This document shows positions 51,301 to 61,128 of a stretch of 64,000 bases of DNA, piece by piece; position 1 is the stretch's first letter, and every line of letters begins with the position of its first letter. The notes beneath the pieces are model-generated. The model did no database searches and was not told the DNA's origin. It saw only the letters and a list, made by a program, of their open reading frames with translations. The DNA is from Dielma fastidiosa (GTDB taxonomy: Bacteria; Bacillota_I; Bacilli_A; Erysipelotrichales; Erysipelotrichaceae): assembly GCF_000313565.1 (NCBI RefSeq), contig NZ_HE578923.1:495445-559444 (forward strand), in the 5' to 3' direction. A program made the position numbers and the translations under genes.

Positions 51301-52039
51301 ACTTATGGCGTCGCTGTCTCACACATTCAAAGGCAATGGCTGAAGCTGCTCCGGCAGCATTTAACGCGTTGCGGAAATCATTGGGATAGGGAATATAGAT
51401 GTTTTGATCTGAATGCGACAGAACCGTTTTACTTAGACCGCGCATCTCACCGCCAATCGCGATGCAGACAGGTGATTTAAAATCAGCGTCATAGTATTCA
51501 ATAGCGTTTTCCCGCATTGCGCAATAGATTTTAATTTGCCGTTCATGCAGCTGGCTTAAAGCCTCATCAAAATCTTCTATCGGTATTATCGGCAGATATT
51601 CGCTGGCTCCGGCACTCGATTTAGTAACCACCTTTGCGGCACTGCTCCAGTTGCGGGAACTGACTAAAAGGCCATCACACCCGGCTGCATAAAGGATTCG
51701 GCATAAATAACCAAAGTTGAATGGGTCTTCAACACCCTCGACCAGTGCTAAAAAGGGGTTTGAAAGATTTATCACATCCGCTAATGACTGATATCTGCGC
51801 TCACTCACTCTGGCAATTAAACCGCCATGGGTTTTCCCCTCAGCGATATCGTCGATCGCGTCACGGCTGACCTTTTTCACCTCAACACCCGCTTCATAAG
51901 CCTTGGCCAATATATAACGGGTATCCTTATCATTTTTATGCTCATCAACGATAACCTCGCAGACGGTACGCACCTTCGCAAGCAAAGCTGCCTTTACCGA
52001 TATATTTCCTTCTAACAGTAAATCTTGATCCATAGACAA
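51299..52039 (-). CDS. SpoU/TrmH-family rRNA 2'-O-methyltransferase
   Basis: A 246-residue SPOUT-fold RNA methyltransferase. The AdoMet-binding knot is visible as LALVEGVEDPFNFGYLCR, IAIGGEMRGLSKTVL and YIPYPNDFRNALNAAGAASA. The N-terminal L30e-like RNA-binding part is short. It resembles RlmB but substrate (rRNA or tRNA) is not certain. It is a single gene on the minus strand. Confidence 0.9.
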   Translation of the reverse strand: MSMDQDLLLEGNISVKAALLAKVRTVCEVIVDEHKNDKDTRYILAKAYEAGVEVKKVSRDAIDDIAEGKTHGGLIARVSERRYQSLADVINLSNPFLALVEGVEDPFNFGYLCRILYAAGCDGLLVSSRNWSSAAKVVTKSSAGASEYLPIIPIEDFDEALSQLHERQIKIYCAMRENAIEYYDADFKSPVCIAIGGEMRGLSKTVLSHSDQNIYIPYPNDFRNALNAAGAASAIAFECVRQRRHK

Positions 52040-52148
52040 ATCCTCGTTTCTATTGCTATTATAACAAAACTATAACCCATCGTACAGCTGAAACAATAAG
52101 AAGCATATATATAAACACATATGATATAATAGCTTGGGAGATGGTACT

Positions 52149-52364
52149 GTGAAAAAAGCGTTATTGCTTTATGGATTAAATTGTACGGCAGCTATTTGGC
52201 AGCCGTTATTAAATAATATGCAAGAGTTAAAGACAGACATTTTGACTTATCCGCATGAGGTAACCGCATCGGCTTTCGAGGTTATGGATCTGACTAAATG
52301 GGTTTGGCCGAAGGTAAATTGGACATGGCATGGGGATTTGGATACAAGCCAAAACATTGGCTAA
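52149..52364 (+). pseudogene. N-terminal remnant of an alpha/beta hydrolase
   Basis: From GTG 52149 (with GGGAG 9 bases upstream and a TATAAT-type promoter), the frame encodes the first 60 residues of a small alpha/beta hydrolase (KKALLLYGLNCTAAIWQPLL, DLTKWV), then stops soon after an unrelated tail. The nucleophile elbow and the His/Asp parts are missing. The remainder appears lost by a deletion that brought in the next membrane protein frame. Confidence 0.6.
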
Positions 52365-52602
52365 ATCACCGGATGCTTACCGCCAGATAGCCATTGAATC
52401 TAAGGATGAGCGAAACATCCTGATTGCTAATCAGGCTAAAGCTAAGGCTTATGACAGCATGATTTATATCTTTGCCGCGCTGCTGCTTACGTTTTCATTA
52501 ATGGGTGTGGATGCGGTGCTTGTGTTAATGCTGGTTGGCTGTTATTTGCTTGTTGTTGGTATTAGTATTTATTATCGGATTAAATTTGATAAAGAAATGT
52601 AG
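52330..52602 (+). CDS. Small two-helix membrane protein, possibly 5'-truncated
   Basis: A 90-residue protein overlapping the hydrolase remnant in another frame. The central AIESKDERNILIANQAKAKA segment and two C-terminal helices match small uncharacterised membrane proteins of the DUF2178/DUF6442 kind. No good ribosome binding site precedes ATG 52330, so the original start may be lost. It is followed by a terminator. Confidence 0.55.
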   Translation: MGIWIQAKTLAKSPDAYRQIAIESKDERNILIANQAKAKAYDSMIYIFAALLLTFSLMGVDAVLVLMLVGCYLLVVGISIYYRIKFDKEM

Positions 52603-52606
52603 AAAA

Positions 52607-52640
52607 AAACCTGGTCATTGGATCAGGTTTTCTTTCCGCA
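52607..52640 (+). terminator. Terminator after the small membrane protein
   Basis: AAAACCTG (52606-52613) pairs with CAGGTTTT (52624-52631), then CTTT. Confidence 0.78.
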
Positions 52641-52650
52641 TTTTGATATT

Positions 52651-53373
52651 TTAAAACAATCGTTTGCCATCGGATATATCAATGTCTAATTCCCTGGCTC
52701 TTGATGTTTGTTTAAAGGGATTAATATTTTCAATCACACCATCATGGGCAAACTTAGAACCGGTATTTTTAAACCAGAAAGTCACGTTGGCTGCTTGGCA
52801 TTGTGTATGCAGGTCAAGAACCCAGTCATAATTACAAACACGGGCGTCACGGCCTGTTTCACCGCCAACACTCACATGATTAACACCATGAAGATAGGGT
52901 CTTAAATCAATGGCTTCCAGTAAAGGCGCGCAGGCAATGAAACGGCGTTTTATTGGATAAGATAAAAATAATGGCAGCCGATAGTCAGCCGCTTTTTGAT
53001 TTTCAACAGTGCAGCCAAGATTAACATTGTCATAACCATCACCCCAATCAGCAGGCAGTGAAGTCATGAACCGATCAATCCGCTTGGTTAAAATCAAGAA
53101 ATCAATGTCGGACCGTTCCCGAATCATCGCCCAAATTTCCCGACGCCACGCGTCTGCTTCCGGCAAAAAGAAATCAGTAGCAAAACAAGTCGCAAGTATT
53201 TTATTACCCTTGATATTATAGTCACCCTTAGCATTTTTTCTTATCGGCCAATCAAATTTATCTGTTTTTTTGATGGTATTTTGGCCAAACCGTTTGGCAT
53301 GCGGCCCATAAAAATAACAATTTGCACAGCCATCACTGTGCATATAACAGCCTGTCCAAGGTTCCCAATTCAT
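52651..53373 (-). CDS. DUF5131 (phage Gp37/Gp68-like) protein
   Basis: A 240-residue protein of the DUF5131 family. The N-terminal WTGCYMHSDGCANCYFYGPHAKRF has clustered cysteines that could bind an iron-sulfur cluster, as in radical-SAM-like proteins (19 residues or fewer shown in pieces). LTKRIDRF, VSVGGETGRDARVCNYDWV and WFKNTGSKF are typical. The family is common in phages and mobile regions; function unknown. It lies 13 bases after the VOC gene stop on the same strand and may be co-transcribed. Confidence 0.85.
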   Translation of the reverse strand: MNWEPWTGCYMHSDGCANCYFYGPHAKRFGQNTIKKTDKFDWPIRKNAKGDYNIKGNKILATCFATDFFLPEADAWRREIWAMIRERSDIDFLILTKRIDRFMTSLPADWGDGYDNVNLGCTVENQKAADYRLPLFLSYPIKRRFIACAPLLEAIDLRPYLHGVNHVSVGGETGRDARVCNYDWVLDLHTQCQAANVTFWFKNTGSKFAHDGVIENINPFKQTSRARELDIDISDGKRLF

Positions 53374-53385
53374 AATCTATACTCC

Positions 53386-53790
53386 TTAAATATCACCGTC
53401 ATTTAATTCAAAAAGATTACCTTCAGGATCTCTGAAGTAGGTACAGCGCATCCCCCATGCTTCTATTGTTTGCGGTTCATTGAGAAAATCAACACCCGCC
53501 GCTTTCAGACGCTGATAGTCTGCATCTAAGTTAAGGGTAGGGATGACAGCCGCTATTGTATCAGGCTGTTTATCTGTATCAGGCTGAGAATAGCCGGGAA
53601 ACAAAGACATCGCACTGCCGTCAAATATAGCGAAACATGGCGGCAGATCAGGACTTACGGTAAAAGAAGTGTAGGGGCCGCTGCGATCGCCCCATACTGG
53701 TATCAGTCCTATTTTCTCGGTATAGAAATCATAGCATTCTCCATAATTTTTACGAACTAAAATACGAATTGTCGTTTCATTAAATTTCAT
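53386..53790 (-). CDS. VOC (glyoxalase/bleomycin resistance) family protein
   Basis: A 134-residue protein with two beta-alpha-beta-beta-beta modules. The C-terminal GMRCTYFRDPEGNLFELND is the classic VOC ending with metal ligand Glu. These proteins include glyoxalases, dioxygenases and antibiotic-binding proteins. ATG 53790 is used (GAGAG upstream) rather than an upstream start inside the AraC gene. It lies 43 bases after the AraC regulator and may be its target. Confidence 0.86.
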   Translation of the reverse strand: MKFNETTIRILVRKNYGECYDFYTEKIGLIPVWGDRSGPYTSFTVSPDLPPCFAIFDGSAMSLFPGYSQPDTDKQPDTIAAVIPTLNLDADYQRLKAAGVDFLNEPQTIEAWGMRCTYFRDPEGNLFELNDGDI

Positions 53791-53833
53791 CTTATCAATC
53801 TCTCTTTCTGTTTCATATAAAAATATTATAGGT

Positions 53834-54664
53834 TTAAAACTTGGCGATTTCACTGTAAAAATCGGACATGTGAGCTCGGTATTCCTGAGGGGTCAGCTGG
53901 CACACGATTTTAAAGTCCTTCACAAAATGCGAGCTATCATAGTAACTTAATATTTCACAAATTTCACTTATTGATCGATTATCATTCAGCAGTTGAATCG
54001 ATTTATTGATTCTTACTAATCGAGAGAATCCCTTAATGCTCATTCCTAAATATAAATTGAACAGCCGGTTTAGATGCCTGGGGCTATAAGAGACATGAGC
54101 GGCGATAGCTGCGGCGCTGCTGATACCGCTGCTTTGAATAATCAACTGCAATGCAAGCGCTAATTCTTCAGGGTAGGGAAATTGAATGTTTTGGAGCAGA
54201 ACGGCTTCAAAATTCATTATTAGCTCATCGGCAGAGCATGCTGTTTCTAAAATTGCGCGCATCGCTGAATCAAGAGAATCATTAATCATTGAAAAAGGGA
54301 TGATGCGGTCGGTAAGCTCTTTTTGGTTGATATTTGCAAAAGGGAAAAAGCCGGCCGGCTGATATTCAATGATGAAGATAATGCTGCACTGGTTAGCAAG
54401 ATCACCAACTTTAACCGGCTTTGTCGTCGGCCCGAATAAAAAGCTGTGTAGTTTATCATTATATTGAAAGAAAACAAGTGTGTTGCTGCCATGCGGCATA
54501 ATTGTATAATCATCAGAAATCGTAGTTTTATCAGGAAAGGTAATCGTAAAATTGGAAATTAAATGACTGAGTTCAACACATGGCAATAAGTAGGCATAGC
54601 TTTCTTCCCGGATCAATATTTTATGGTGATCAGACAATGATTTTAAACTGTTTTTATTAATCAT
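53834..54664 (-). CDS. AraC family transcriptional regulator
   Basis: A 276-residue regulator. The C-terminal two helix-turn-helix motifs are visible (SAAAIAAHVSYSPRHLNRLF and SISEICEILSYYDSSHFVKDF). The N-terminal part is a ligand or dimerisation domain with DUF6597-like features. ATG 54664 is preferred because AAGG lies 9 bases upstream. It heads the VOC and DUF5131 genes on the minus strand. Confidence 0.9.
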   Translation of the reverse strand: MINKNSLKSLSDHHKILIREESYAYLLPCVELSHLISNFTITFPDKTTISDDYTIMPHGSNTLVFFQYNDKLHSFLFGPTTKPVKVGDLANQCSIIFIIEYQPAGFFPFANINQKELTDRIIPFSMINDSLDSAMRAILETACSADELIMNFEAVLLQNIQFPYPEELALALQLIIQSSGISSAAAIAAHVSYSPRHLNRLFNLYLGMSIKGFSRLVRINKSIQLLNDNRSISEICEILSYYDSSHFVKDFKIVCQLTPQEYRAHMSDFYSEIAKF

Positions 54665-54728
54665 AATTTTCATCCTTATAATCTGGAGTTAGTTATATAT
54701 AGTATACACACGATCAGCAATAAAATAA

Positions 54729-54760
54729 AACAGCATGCCATTCTATTTTGACATGCTGTT
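54729..54760 (-). terminator. Terminator of typA
   Basis: AACAGCATG (54729-54737) pairs with CATGCTGTT (54752-54760). On the minus strand it is followed by TTATTTTA. Confidence 0.8.
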
Positions 54761-54765
54761 CATAA

Positions 54766-56604
54766 TTATTGTTCGGTTTCCTGAGATTTAACAAGTTCAC
54801 GATAATACTGTTTACGGTCAAAAGGTGTAAGACCTCTTTTACGCAGACGAATCGTATCTGGTGTGATTTCTACAAGTTCATCATCATTGATAAATTCTAA
54901 CGCTTCTTCCAGCGACATAATCTTTGCCGGTGTCAGCTTCATCGCTTCATCATTGCCTGAAGAACGAATCGCAGTCAGCTTCTTATTCTTAATTGGGTTA
55001 ACTTCTAAATCGGTATTTCTTGCACTCATACCAATAATCATTCCTTCATATACCTCAGTTTGCGGAGTAATGAATAATGTGCCTCTCTCCTGCAGATTCC
55101 ATAAGGCATAAGTCATTGCCTTGCCTGTTTCAGTGGAAATCATCGCACCGTTTGCACGCTGAGTAATTTCTCCCTTAAATGGCTCATAACCCTTGATTCG
55201 GCGGACTAAAGTACCTTCACCGCGGGTATCATTAATGAATTCTGAACGATAGCCCAGCAAGCCGCGGGTCGGCGCGCTGTATGTAATACGGCAATAGCCG
55301 TTTTCTTCATCCATATCCACCATAACACCTTTACGCAGATTCAGCTTAGAAATAATTGTACCTGAATATTCGCTTGGCGCGATGGCAACAACCTCTTCAA
55401 CCGGTTCAACAATGCGGTTTTCTTCATCCCTATGCATAATAACTTCTGGTTTTGAAACGGCAATCTCAAAACCTTCACGGCGCATATTTTCAAGCAGAAT
55501 AGAAATATGCAGCTCACCGCGGCCGCTGACTTTGAAACAGTCACCGCTCTCAGTGGGTTCAACCTTTAAGCCGACATTGACTTCTAATTCCTTTTCCAAA
55601 CGTTCTTTTAGATTTCTTGATGTAACAAATTTACCTGACTGACCAGCAAACGGTGATTTATTTACAATGAAATTCATCGATAAGGTAGGCTCTTCAATTT
55701 TAATCGTCGGCATCGGCATAATATTATCTTTATCACATAAAGTTTCACCGATGGAAATATCCGCAATACCGCTGATTACCACGATATCACCGCTGTGCGC
55801 TTCTGATACAGCTACACGCTTTAAGCCCTGATAAGCAAAAATCTGATTGACTGACTTCTGACGGATATTGCCGTCACCGTCACAAACTGCCACATTTTGG
55901 CCTTCTTTCAGAACACCGCTGTAAATACGGCCGATTCCCAAACGTCCGATATAATCATCGTATGCCAAGGCGGATACCTGCATCTGAAGCGGTTCTTCAT
56001 CTAAATCCGGATAAGCTTCCACATGATTCAGTATCGTTTCAAATAATGGTTCAATGCTTGTGCCTTCTTCGTCTAAAGAATGCTGAACAATGCCGCGCTT
56101 CGCAATACCGTACAGAATTGGGAAGTCTAGCTGTTCATCATTAGCATTCAGATCAAGGAACAGATCATAAACTTCATCGACAACCTCTTCCGCGCGCTGA
56201 TCCTTCTTATCGATCTTGTTGATCAAAAGGATTGGACGAAGACCCATTTCTAATGATTTAGATAATACGAAACGTGTCTGAGGCATCGGACCCTCGGCTG
56301 AATCGACAAGCAGAATAACGGTATCTACGGTTTTGATGATCCGTTCTACTTCACTTGAAAAGTCAGCATGTCCCGGCGTATCGACAATGTTGATTTTGTA
56401 ATCCTTATAGTTTACACTGCAGTTTTTAGAATAAATGGTGATCCCGCGTTCACGCTCAAGATCATTGCTATCCATAACGCATTCCACAACTTCTTCGTTA
56501 GAACGGAATACGTGGCTTTGATTTAAAAATGCATCCACCAATGTTGACTTACCGGCATCAACGTGGGCAATTACGGCAATATTAATAATTTTCTGTTTAC
56601 TCAT
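54766..56604 (-). CDS. typA: Translational GTPase BipA/TypA
   Basis: A 612-residue ribosome-binding GTPase involved in 50S assembly and stress adaptation. GTPase motifs are AHVDAGKST (G1), DTPGHADF (G3) and NKIDKKD (G4). The domains II, III and V, and the TypA-specific C-terminal domain ([18 protein letters not shown]), are present and complete. The start has GGTGGA about 8 bases upstream. Confidence 0.97.
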   Translation of the reverse strand: MSKQKIINIAVIAHVDAGKSTLVDAFLNQSHVFRSNEEVVECVMDSNDLERERGITIYSKNCSVNYKDYKINIVDTPGHADFSSEVERIIKTVDTVILLVDSAEGPMPQTRFVLSKSLEMGLRPILLINKIDKKDQRAEEVVDEVYDLFLDLNANDEQLDFPILYGIAKRGIVQHSLDEEGTSIEPLFETILNHVEAYPDLDEEPLQMQVSALAYDDYIGRLGIGRIYSGVLKEGQNVAVCDGDGNIRQKSVNQIFAYQGLKRVAVSEAHSGDIVVISGIADISIGETLCDKDNIMPMPTIKIEEPTLSMNFIVNKSPFAGQSGKFVTSRNLKERLEKELEVNVGLKVEPTESGDCFKVSGRGELHISILLENMRREGFEIAVSKPEVIMHRDEENRIVEPVEEVVAIAPSEYSGTIISKLNLRKGVMVDMDEENGYCRITYSAPTRGLLGYRSEFINDTRGEGTLVRRIKGYEPFKGEITQRANGAMISTETGKAMTYALWNLQERGTLFITPQTEVYEGMIIGMSARNTDLEVNPIKNKKLTAIRSSGNDEAMKLTPAKIMSLEEALEFINDDELVEITPDTIRLRKRGLTPFDRKQYYRELVKSQETEQ

Positions 56605-56843
56605 GTAAATTCCACCTTTTTAACTTTAAAATTATACTATAAGGAATAGCTAATTACAATTTATTTGTGAAAAAATACAATGATTAACGCTTTCATTGAC
56701 CGGTTTTTACTGAAAGTTAAGATTTATCAGCATAAATACGCGTTTTTCACATTTTAAAGTATTGTTAGAAAAGTGGAATTTTAATCAAAAAGAGGCAAGT
56801 TTTTCATTCTGAATTTCTATACTAGAATGAAAAGGTGATAAAA

Positions 56844-58073
56844 ATGAAACGATTCTTAATGGTGCTTAGTATACTCTCACTGATGATTTGCGGCTGTCAT
56901 AAATCAGTGAATCCGGTTAAAGAAGATGTGAATATGAATTATGAAAGCGGTGAGGATAAAAAGATGATGCTGGTTTATCCTACCTTAAATGCTCCCTTGC
57001 TTGATGAACAGCTGAAAGCATTGAGTGAAGAACTGAATCAGGAATTTGCGGCTATTGATGGTGACTGTGAATTCAATATGTCGTATCGGTTAAATCACAA
57101 TGATGATTTTATCTCATTGATGGTTAAGATTCTGCGTGGTGATAAGGAAGAAGTAAAGACTTTTTTAAGTAATGGTGACGGCAGTCAAAGCTATACGTTT
57201 GAAGACGCGTTTGATGCGAAGCAGATTAAAAGCTTGGCGCAAAAAATTGATGAGCGATTGCGGCAAAGCGATGAAACAGCCGGCAGCTCCATTGATTATA
57301 AAATGGCTGTCATGCCGAAAGCTGAGAATTTCCAGAATTTCTATCTGGATCAAGATACAATTACATTTTATTTTGATAATTTTGCTGATCAGCAGATTCA
57401 TGAGGCTGTCTTTACTTATGAAGAATTAAAGGATTTCACCAAGCTTGAAAACAGCAATCCCGTATATTTAACCTATGATGAAATTTTATATGAACCGACA
57501 AAGATCATTGATCCTAATAAACCGATGGTTGCCTTAACCTTTGATGACGGGCCTAATAAGTATACAGAGCAGCTTTTAGACGCGTTAAAGGAATATAACT
57601 GCAGCGCTACTTTTTTCGTGCTTGGCAGCATGGTTGAAAAGTTCCCGCAGGCTTTGCAGCGAATGGTATTGGAGGGCAATGAAATCGGTAATCATACGAT
57701 GGATCACCGTCAGCTGACTAAATTATCAGAAAAGGAAATAATCAAGGAGGTTGAGGATACCCAGCAGGCGATTGAATCAATTGTTCATATCTATCCCAAG
57801 CTTGTAAGGCCGCCTTATGGTTCTAAAAATGACACTGTTTCGCGAATTCTTGATTATGATTTGATTCTTTGGGATTTGGATACCCGTGATTGGGCCAGTA
57901 AGGATACGCAGAAAATCATTGAAGTGACATTAAATAATGTACGGGATAAGGATATTATTTTGATGCATGATATTTATCCGACCAGTGTGCAGGCCGCCAT
58001 CGAGTTAATTCCGCTGCTTCAGGAGCGCGGGTATCAGCTGGTAACTGTCAGTGAATTGTTGCTGTATCGATAA
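56844..58073 (+). CDS. Lipoprotein polysaccharide deacetylase (NodB domain)
   Basis: A 409-residue exported enzyme. A lipoprotein signal ends at the lipobox MICGC (Cys18). The middle is a RsiV-like or DUF3298-type domain. The C-terminal NodB domain has the catalytic Asp and metal Asp in TFDDGPNKYT, His-xxx-His in GNHTMDHR, RPPYGSKN and the catalytic His in LMHDIY. It likely deacetylates peptidoglycan GlcNAc or MurNAc. ATG 56844 follows AAAGGTGAT. Confidence 0.92.
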   Translation: MKRFLMVLSILSLMICGCHKSVNPVKEDVNMNYESGEDKKMMLVYPTLNAPLLDEQLKALSEELNQEFAAIDGDCEFNMSYRLNHNDDFISLMVKILRGDKEEVKTFLSNGDGSQSYTFEDAFDAKQIKSLAQKIDERLRQSDETAGSSIDYKMAVMPKAENFQNFYLDQDTITFYFDNFADQQIHEAVFTYEELKDFTKLENSNPVYLTYDEILYEPTKIIDPNKPMVALTFDDGPNKYTEQLLDALKEYNCSATFFVLGSMVEKFPQALQRMVLEGNEIGNHTMDHRQLTKLSEKEIIKEVEDTQQAIESIVHIYPKLVRPPYGSKNDTVSRILDYDLILWDLDTRDWASKDTQKIIEVTLNNVRDKDIILMHDIYPTSVQAAIELIPLLQERGYQLVTVSELLLYR

Positions 58074-58110
58074 TTTAAAAAAACTTAAGAAATTTTTAAT
58101 AGGTAATTAT

Positions 58111-58139
58111 TTGAACGTTTTGCTGGACCATGGTAAACT
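58111..58139 (+). promoter_or_regulatory. Promoter of the second deacetylase
   Basis: TTGAAC (58111-58116), 17-base spacer and TAAACT (58134-58139). Confidence 0.65.
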
Positions 58140-58159
58140 AAGAAATGAGAGGTGAAACT

Positions 58160-59407
58160 ATGGGAAAGCAGCGGTTTGAATTTGACCGTTTGAAAATTTT
58201 GGTTCTGGCATTATTAGCTGTCATGGTTTTGCTGGTGTCATTGATCTTCTTAGGACGGAAAGAAGATCGTTATCAAGAGTTCAAATCAGTTTCTTTAGAT
58301 AATAAAAAAGCAGGTGAGACATTGCAGGATGAGTTCAGTGAAGCCGATGTGATATTGGCCCTTCATTATCCGCATTTCAGTGATGAGACGCTGAATCAGC
58401 TGATTAAGGATCATGTAGCAGCCATCCGCGCTTATCAGGGTGAGGAAAATGATTTGGTTTTTCTTGATTATGAGAGTATGAAAAGCTTTGATCAGTATGT
58501 GACTATCCGTTTTATTGAAAAAGTATATGATGAGCAAATAAAACTGAAGCAGACTAACACAAGCTTTATCACTTATGATATGAAGCAGCAGAAGATTCTG
58601 AAAATCGAAGAACTATTCCGTTCGGATTATCTGGTTCAGCTGCAAACGATGTTTAATGAAATTCCCGAGCATTTTCAGATTGAAGAGCAGGGAATTCGCT
58701 GTTTTGATAAGGATGGCAATGAATTGGGTTTATTTGAATATGCCAATCATGAACGCTTTATCGCATTAAAGAATCCGCAAGTGCCTTCACTGGCAGATAA
58801 GGGAGATGAAGAAGTCGAAAAGATGACGATTGATCCCAATAAACCGATGATTGTATTTACTTTTGATGATGGTCCTACACCAGAGATTACCAAAAGAATC
58901 ATGGATGCTTTTTTAGCAGCCGGCGGCAGAGCTACCTTCTTTGAGTTAGGCAATCGGATGGAAGCTTATGGCGATTTGACACAGATGCTTTATCAGCATG
59001 GCTTTGAGATCGGCAACCATTCTTACAGTCATGCCAATCTAAGTATCGCGGATGAGGCAGCGATTCGTCAGGAGATTTATGCGACGCAGGATATCGCTTA
59101 TGCCTTGACAGGGAAAGAGATTCAGCTGGTAAGGCCGACCTATGGCGCTGTTTCAGATTTGATGCGTGAAGTGATTCCGTTTAGGATGATTAATTGGAAT
59201 ATCGATTCATTGGATTGGAAAACAAGAAATAAGGAAGCTATTTTAAATGAAGTGCTTCCCTACATAGAAGACGGTTCAATTATTTTAATGCATGATTTAT
59301 ATGATGCTACTGCTGAGGCGGTTGAAGCGATGCTGCCGATTTTAGCTGAAAAGGGGTATCAGTTTGTAACTTTATCTGATTATTTAGCAAGTACAGAGAC
59401 GAAATGA
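58160..59407 (+). CDS. Membrane-anchored polysaccharide deacetylase (NodB domain)
   Basis: A 415-residue paralogue of its upstream neighbour. It has an N-terminal membrane helix (residues 13-35) instead of a lipobox. The NodB motifs TFDDGPTPE, HSYSHAN, VRPTYGA and LMHDLY are intact. ATG 58160 is used because AGAGGTGA lies 6 bases before it. Tandem duplication with two anchoring modes suggests action at different depths of the cell envelope. Confidence 0.92.
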   Translation: MGKQRFEFDRLKILVLALLAVMVLLVSLIFLGRKEDRYQEFKSVSLDNKKAGETLQDEFSEADVILALHYPHFSDETLNQLIKDHVAAIRAYQGEENDLVFLDYESMKSFDQYVTIRFIEKVYDEQIKLKQTNTSFITYDMKQQKILKIEELFRSDYLVQLQTMFNEIPEHFQIEEQGIRCFDKDGNELGLFEYANHERFIALKNPQVPSLADKGDEEVEKMTIDPNKPMIVFTFDDGPTPEITKRIMDAFLAAGGRATFFELGNRMEAYGDLTQMLYQHGFEIGNHSYSHANLSIADEAAIRQEIYATQDIAYALTGKEIQLVRPTYGAVSDLMREVIPFRMINWNIDSLDWKTRNKEAILNEVLPYIEDGSIILMHDLYDATAEAVEAMLPILAEKGYQFVTLSDYLASTETK

Positions 59408-59435
59408 TGATGTGTTTAAAAAGGAGTGATAGGGA

Positions 59436-61082
59436 ATGAAGATTGCGTTAAGCTCAATGCAGATCAACCCTGGGGATTGTCAGGCGAATTATTTGAAGAT
59501 GCAGGCTCAGATTAAAGAAGCCATTGCGATGCAGGCAGAACTGATCGTTTTTCCGCAGAATGCGCTGAGCGGGACTTATCTGGGAGAACTGTGGCAGAAT
59601 GATGATTTTTGTCAGTTTGCGGACAGCTTTAATGAATTATTAATTGAAGCCAGCGATCAGATTGCGATTGTTTGGGGCAATGTGAAGTATCGGCATGGGC
59701 ATTTGTTTAATTGTGCTTTTTTCGCATGGCAGAAAGAAACGCGAATGAAAGTGAAGCATCCTGAGCATCATTTTATGGACGAGGCGCTTTATTTTGAAGA
59801 CAGCGCGATTGATTCAGAAATTGAATACAAGGGTGAATTGCTGAAGCTGAACTTCGGCACTGATACCGAAGCGGATGTTTTCAATATTAATCTTGATCAT
59901 CATCCATACTGCCGTGATTTGATGTGCTGTCTGCATCACAGCGGGGTTTATGTGAACGCTCTGTGTGTGGAAAGCTATGGTAAAAATGTATTTATTTGTC
60001 CGGGCGGTCCGGCTTATTATGAAGACGGTGAATTGATTAGCAGCGCACCGTTTCTGCATGACGGCTTGACGCTGATTGATACACAGCAGCCAAATCATCA
60101 AAAACATGAGCTGTGTGAGCTTGATGTGATGCTTTATGGTCTTAAGACTTTTGATGCTCAGGTACTGGGCGGCAAGATGCCGTGGATCATCGGTTTGTCC
60201 GGCGGTTTGGACAGCAGTGTTAATGCCGCATTGATTACCATGGCTTTTGGCCCTGACAGGGTTTATGCTTATAATCTTGCGACAGCTCATAATTCATCGG
60301 CTACCAAGCAGAATGCGCAGCAGCTTGCGGACGCTTTAGGCATCCGGCTGAATAATGGCGCCATTACGCAATTGGTTGAGGCCAGCCGTGATGTACTTTG
60401 CAATGAATATGGTTATGATGATTCAAAATGGCCGTCTCTGGTCATGGAAAATATACAGGCGCGGATACGAGGCCATCTGCTGTCAAGCTTTGCGGCAATC
60501 CACGGCGGTGTCGTAGTGAATAATGGCAATAAGGTGGAGGTTGCTTTGGGGTATTGTACGCTCTATGGTGATGCCATCGGCGTGCTTTCACCAATTGGTG
60601 ACTGTACAAAATGCGACTTGTTTGCTTTATCAAAACAAATCAATGAATTGTATGAAAAAGAAGTAATTCCTTGGAATCTGCTGCCCGAAGTCAGCGATAA
60701 GATTGAATGGGAAACACCGCCGAGCGCCGAATTGAAAAATGATCAGCTTGATCCGATGAAATGGTTCTATCACGATCAGCTATTAGACGATCTTTTATCC
60801 GGCATGGACCCTTGTGAATATCTGCGTGCCTATCAGTCAAAAGAACTGTTCGCAGGTAAATATGGTTTCTGGCTGAAGCTGTATGGTCTTGATGATCCGC
60901 AGGAATTTGTAAAGGATTTTTGCTGGTTCACATCAACGCTGCGGCGCAATGCGTTTAAACAGCTGCAGACACCGCCGATTCTATCCTTAAGCAGTAAGCC
61001 TTTTGGTACTATACCGGTGATTCAGGGGCATGCCGTATATCCGCAATGCGAAAAATTATTAAAAGAAATAACAGAAGCTTAA
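59436..61082 (+). CDS. nadE: NAD+ synthase with degenerate glutaminase domain
   Basis: A 548-residue protein with a N-terminal nitrilase-like glutaminase domain and a C-terminal NAD synthase. The synthetase P-loop is GLSGGLDSS and ATAHNSS is present. In the nitrilase part the catalytic Glu is Gln (VFPQNALSG instead of FPE) and no catalytic Cys is found in the expected ICED-like strand (FGTDTE). It may therefore use free ammonia only. The start has AAGGAG. It is about 80 residues shorter than usual two-domain enzymes. Confidence 0.9.
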   Translation: MKIALSSMQINPGDCQANYLKMQAQIKEAIAMQAELIVFPQNALSGTYLGELWQNDDFCQFADSFNELLIEASDQIAIVWGNVKYRHGHLFNCAFFAWQKETRMKVKHPEHHFMDEALYFEDSAIDSEIEYKGELLKLNFGTDTEADVFNINLDHHPYCRDLMCCLHHSGVYVNALCVESYGKNVFICPGGPAYYEDGELISSAPFLHDGLTLIDTQQPNHQKHELCELDVMLYGLKTFDAQVLGGKMPWIIGLSGGLDSSVNAALITMAFGPDRVYAYNLATAHNSSATKQNAQQLADALGIRLNNGAITQLVEASRDVLCNEYGYDDSKWPSLVMENIQARIRGHLLSSFAAIHGGVVVNNGNKVEVALGYCTLYGDAIGVLSPIGDCTKCDLFALSKQINELYEKEVIPWNLLPEVSDKIEWETPPSAELKNDQLDPMKWFYHDQLLDDLLSGMDPCEYLRAYQSKELFAGKYGFWLKLYGLDDPQEFVKDFCWFTSTLRRNAFKQLQTPPILSLSSKPFGTIPVIQGHAVYPQCEKLLKEITEA

Positions 61083-61128
61083 CACACTCTTTCATAAAGA
61101 CATGATATGATAGCTATGGAGGTTTTTT

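Noticed and set aside
59814-60290. Antisense frame (158 aa) within the NAD synthase gene
   Set aside because: It is a shadow; the sense strand carries clear nitrilase and synthetase motifs.
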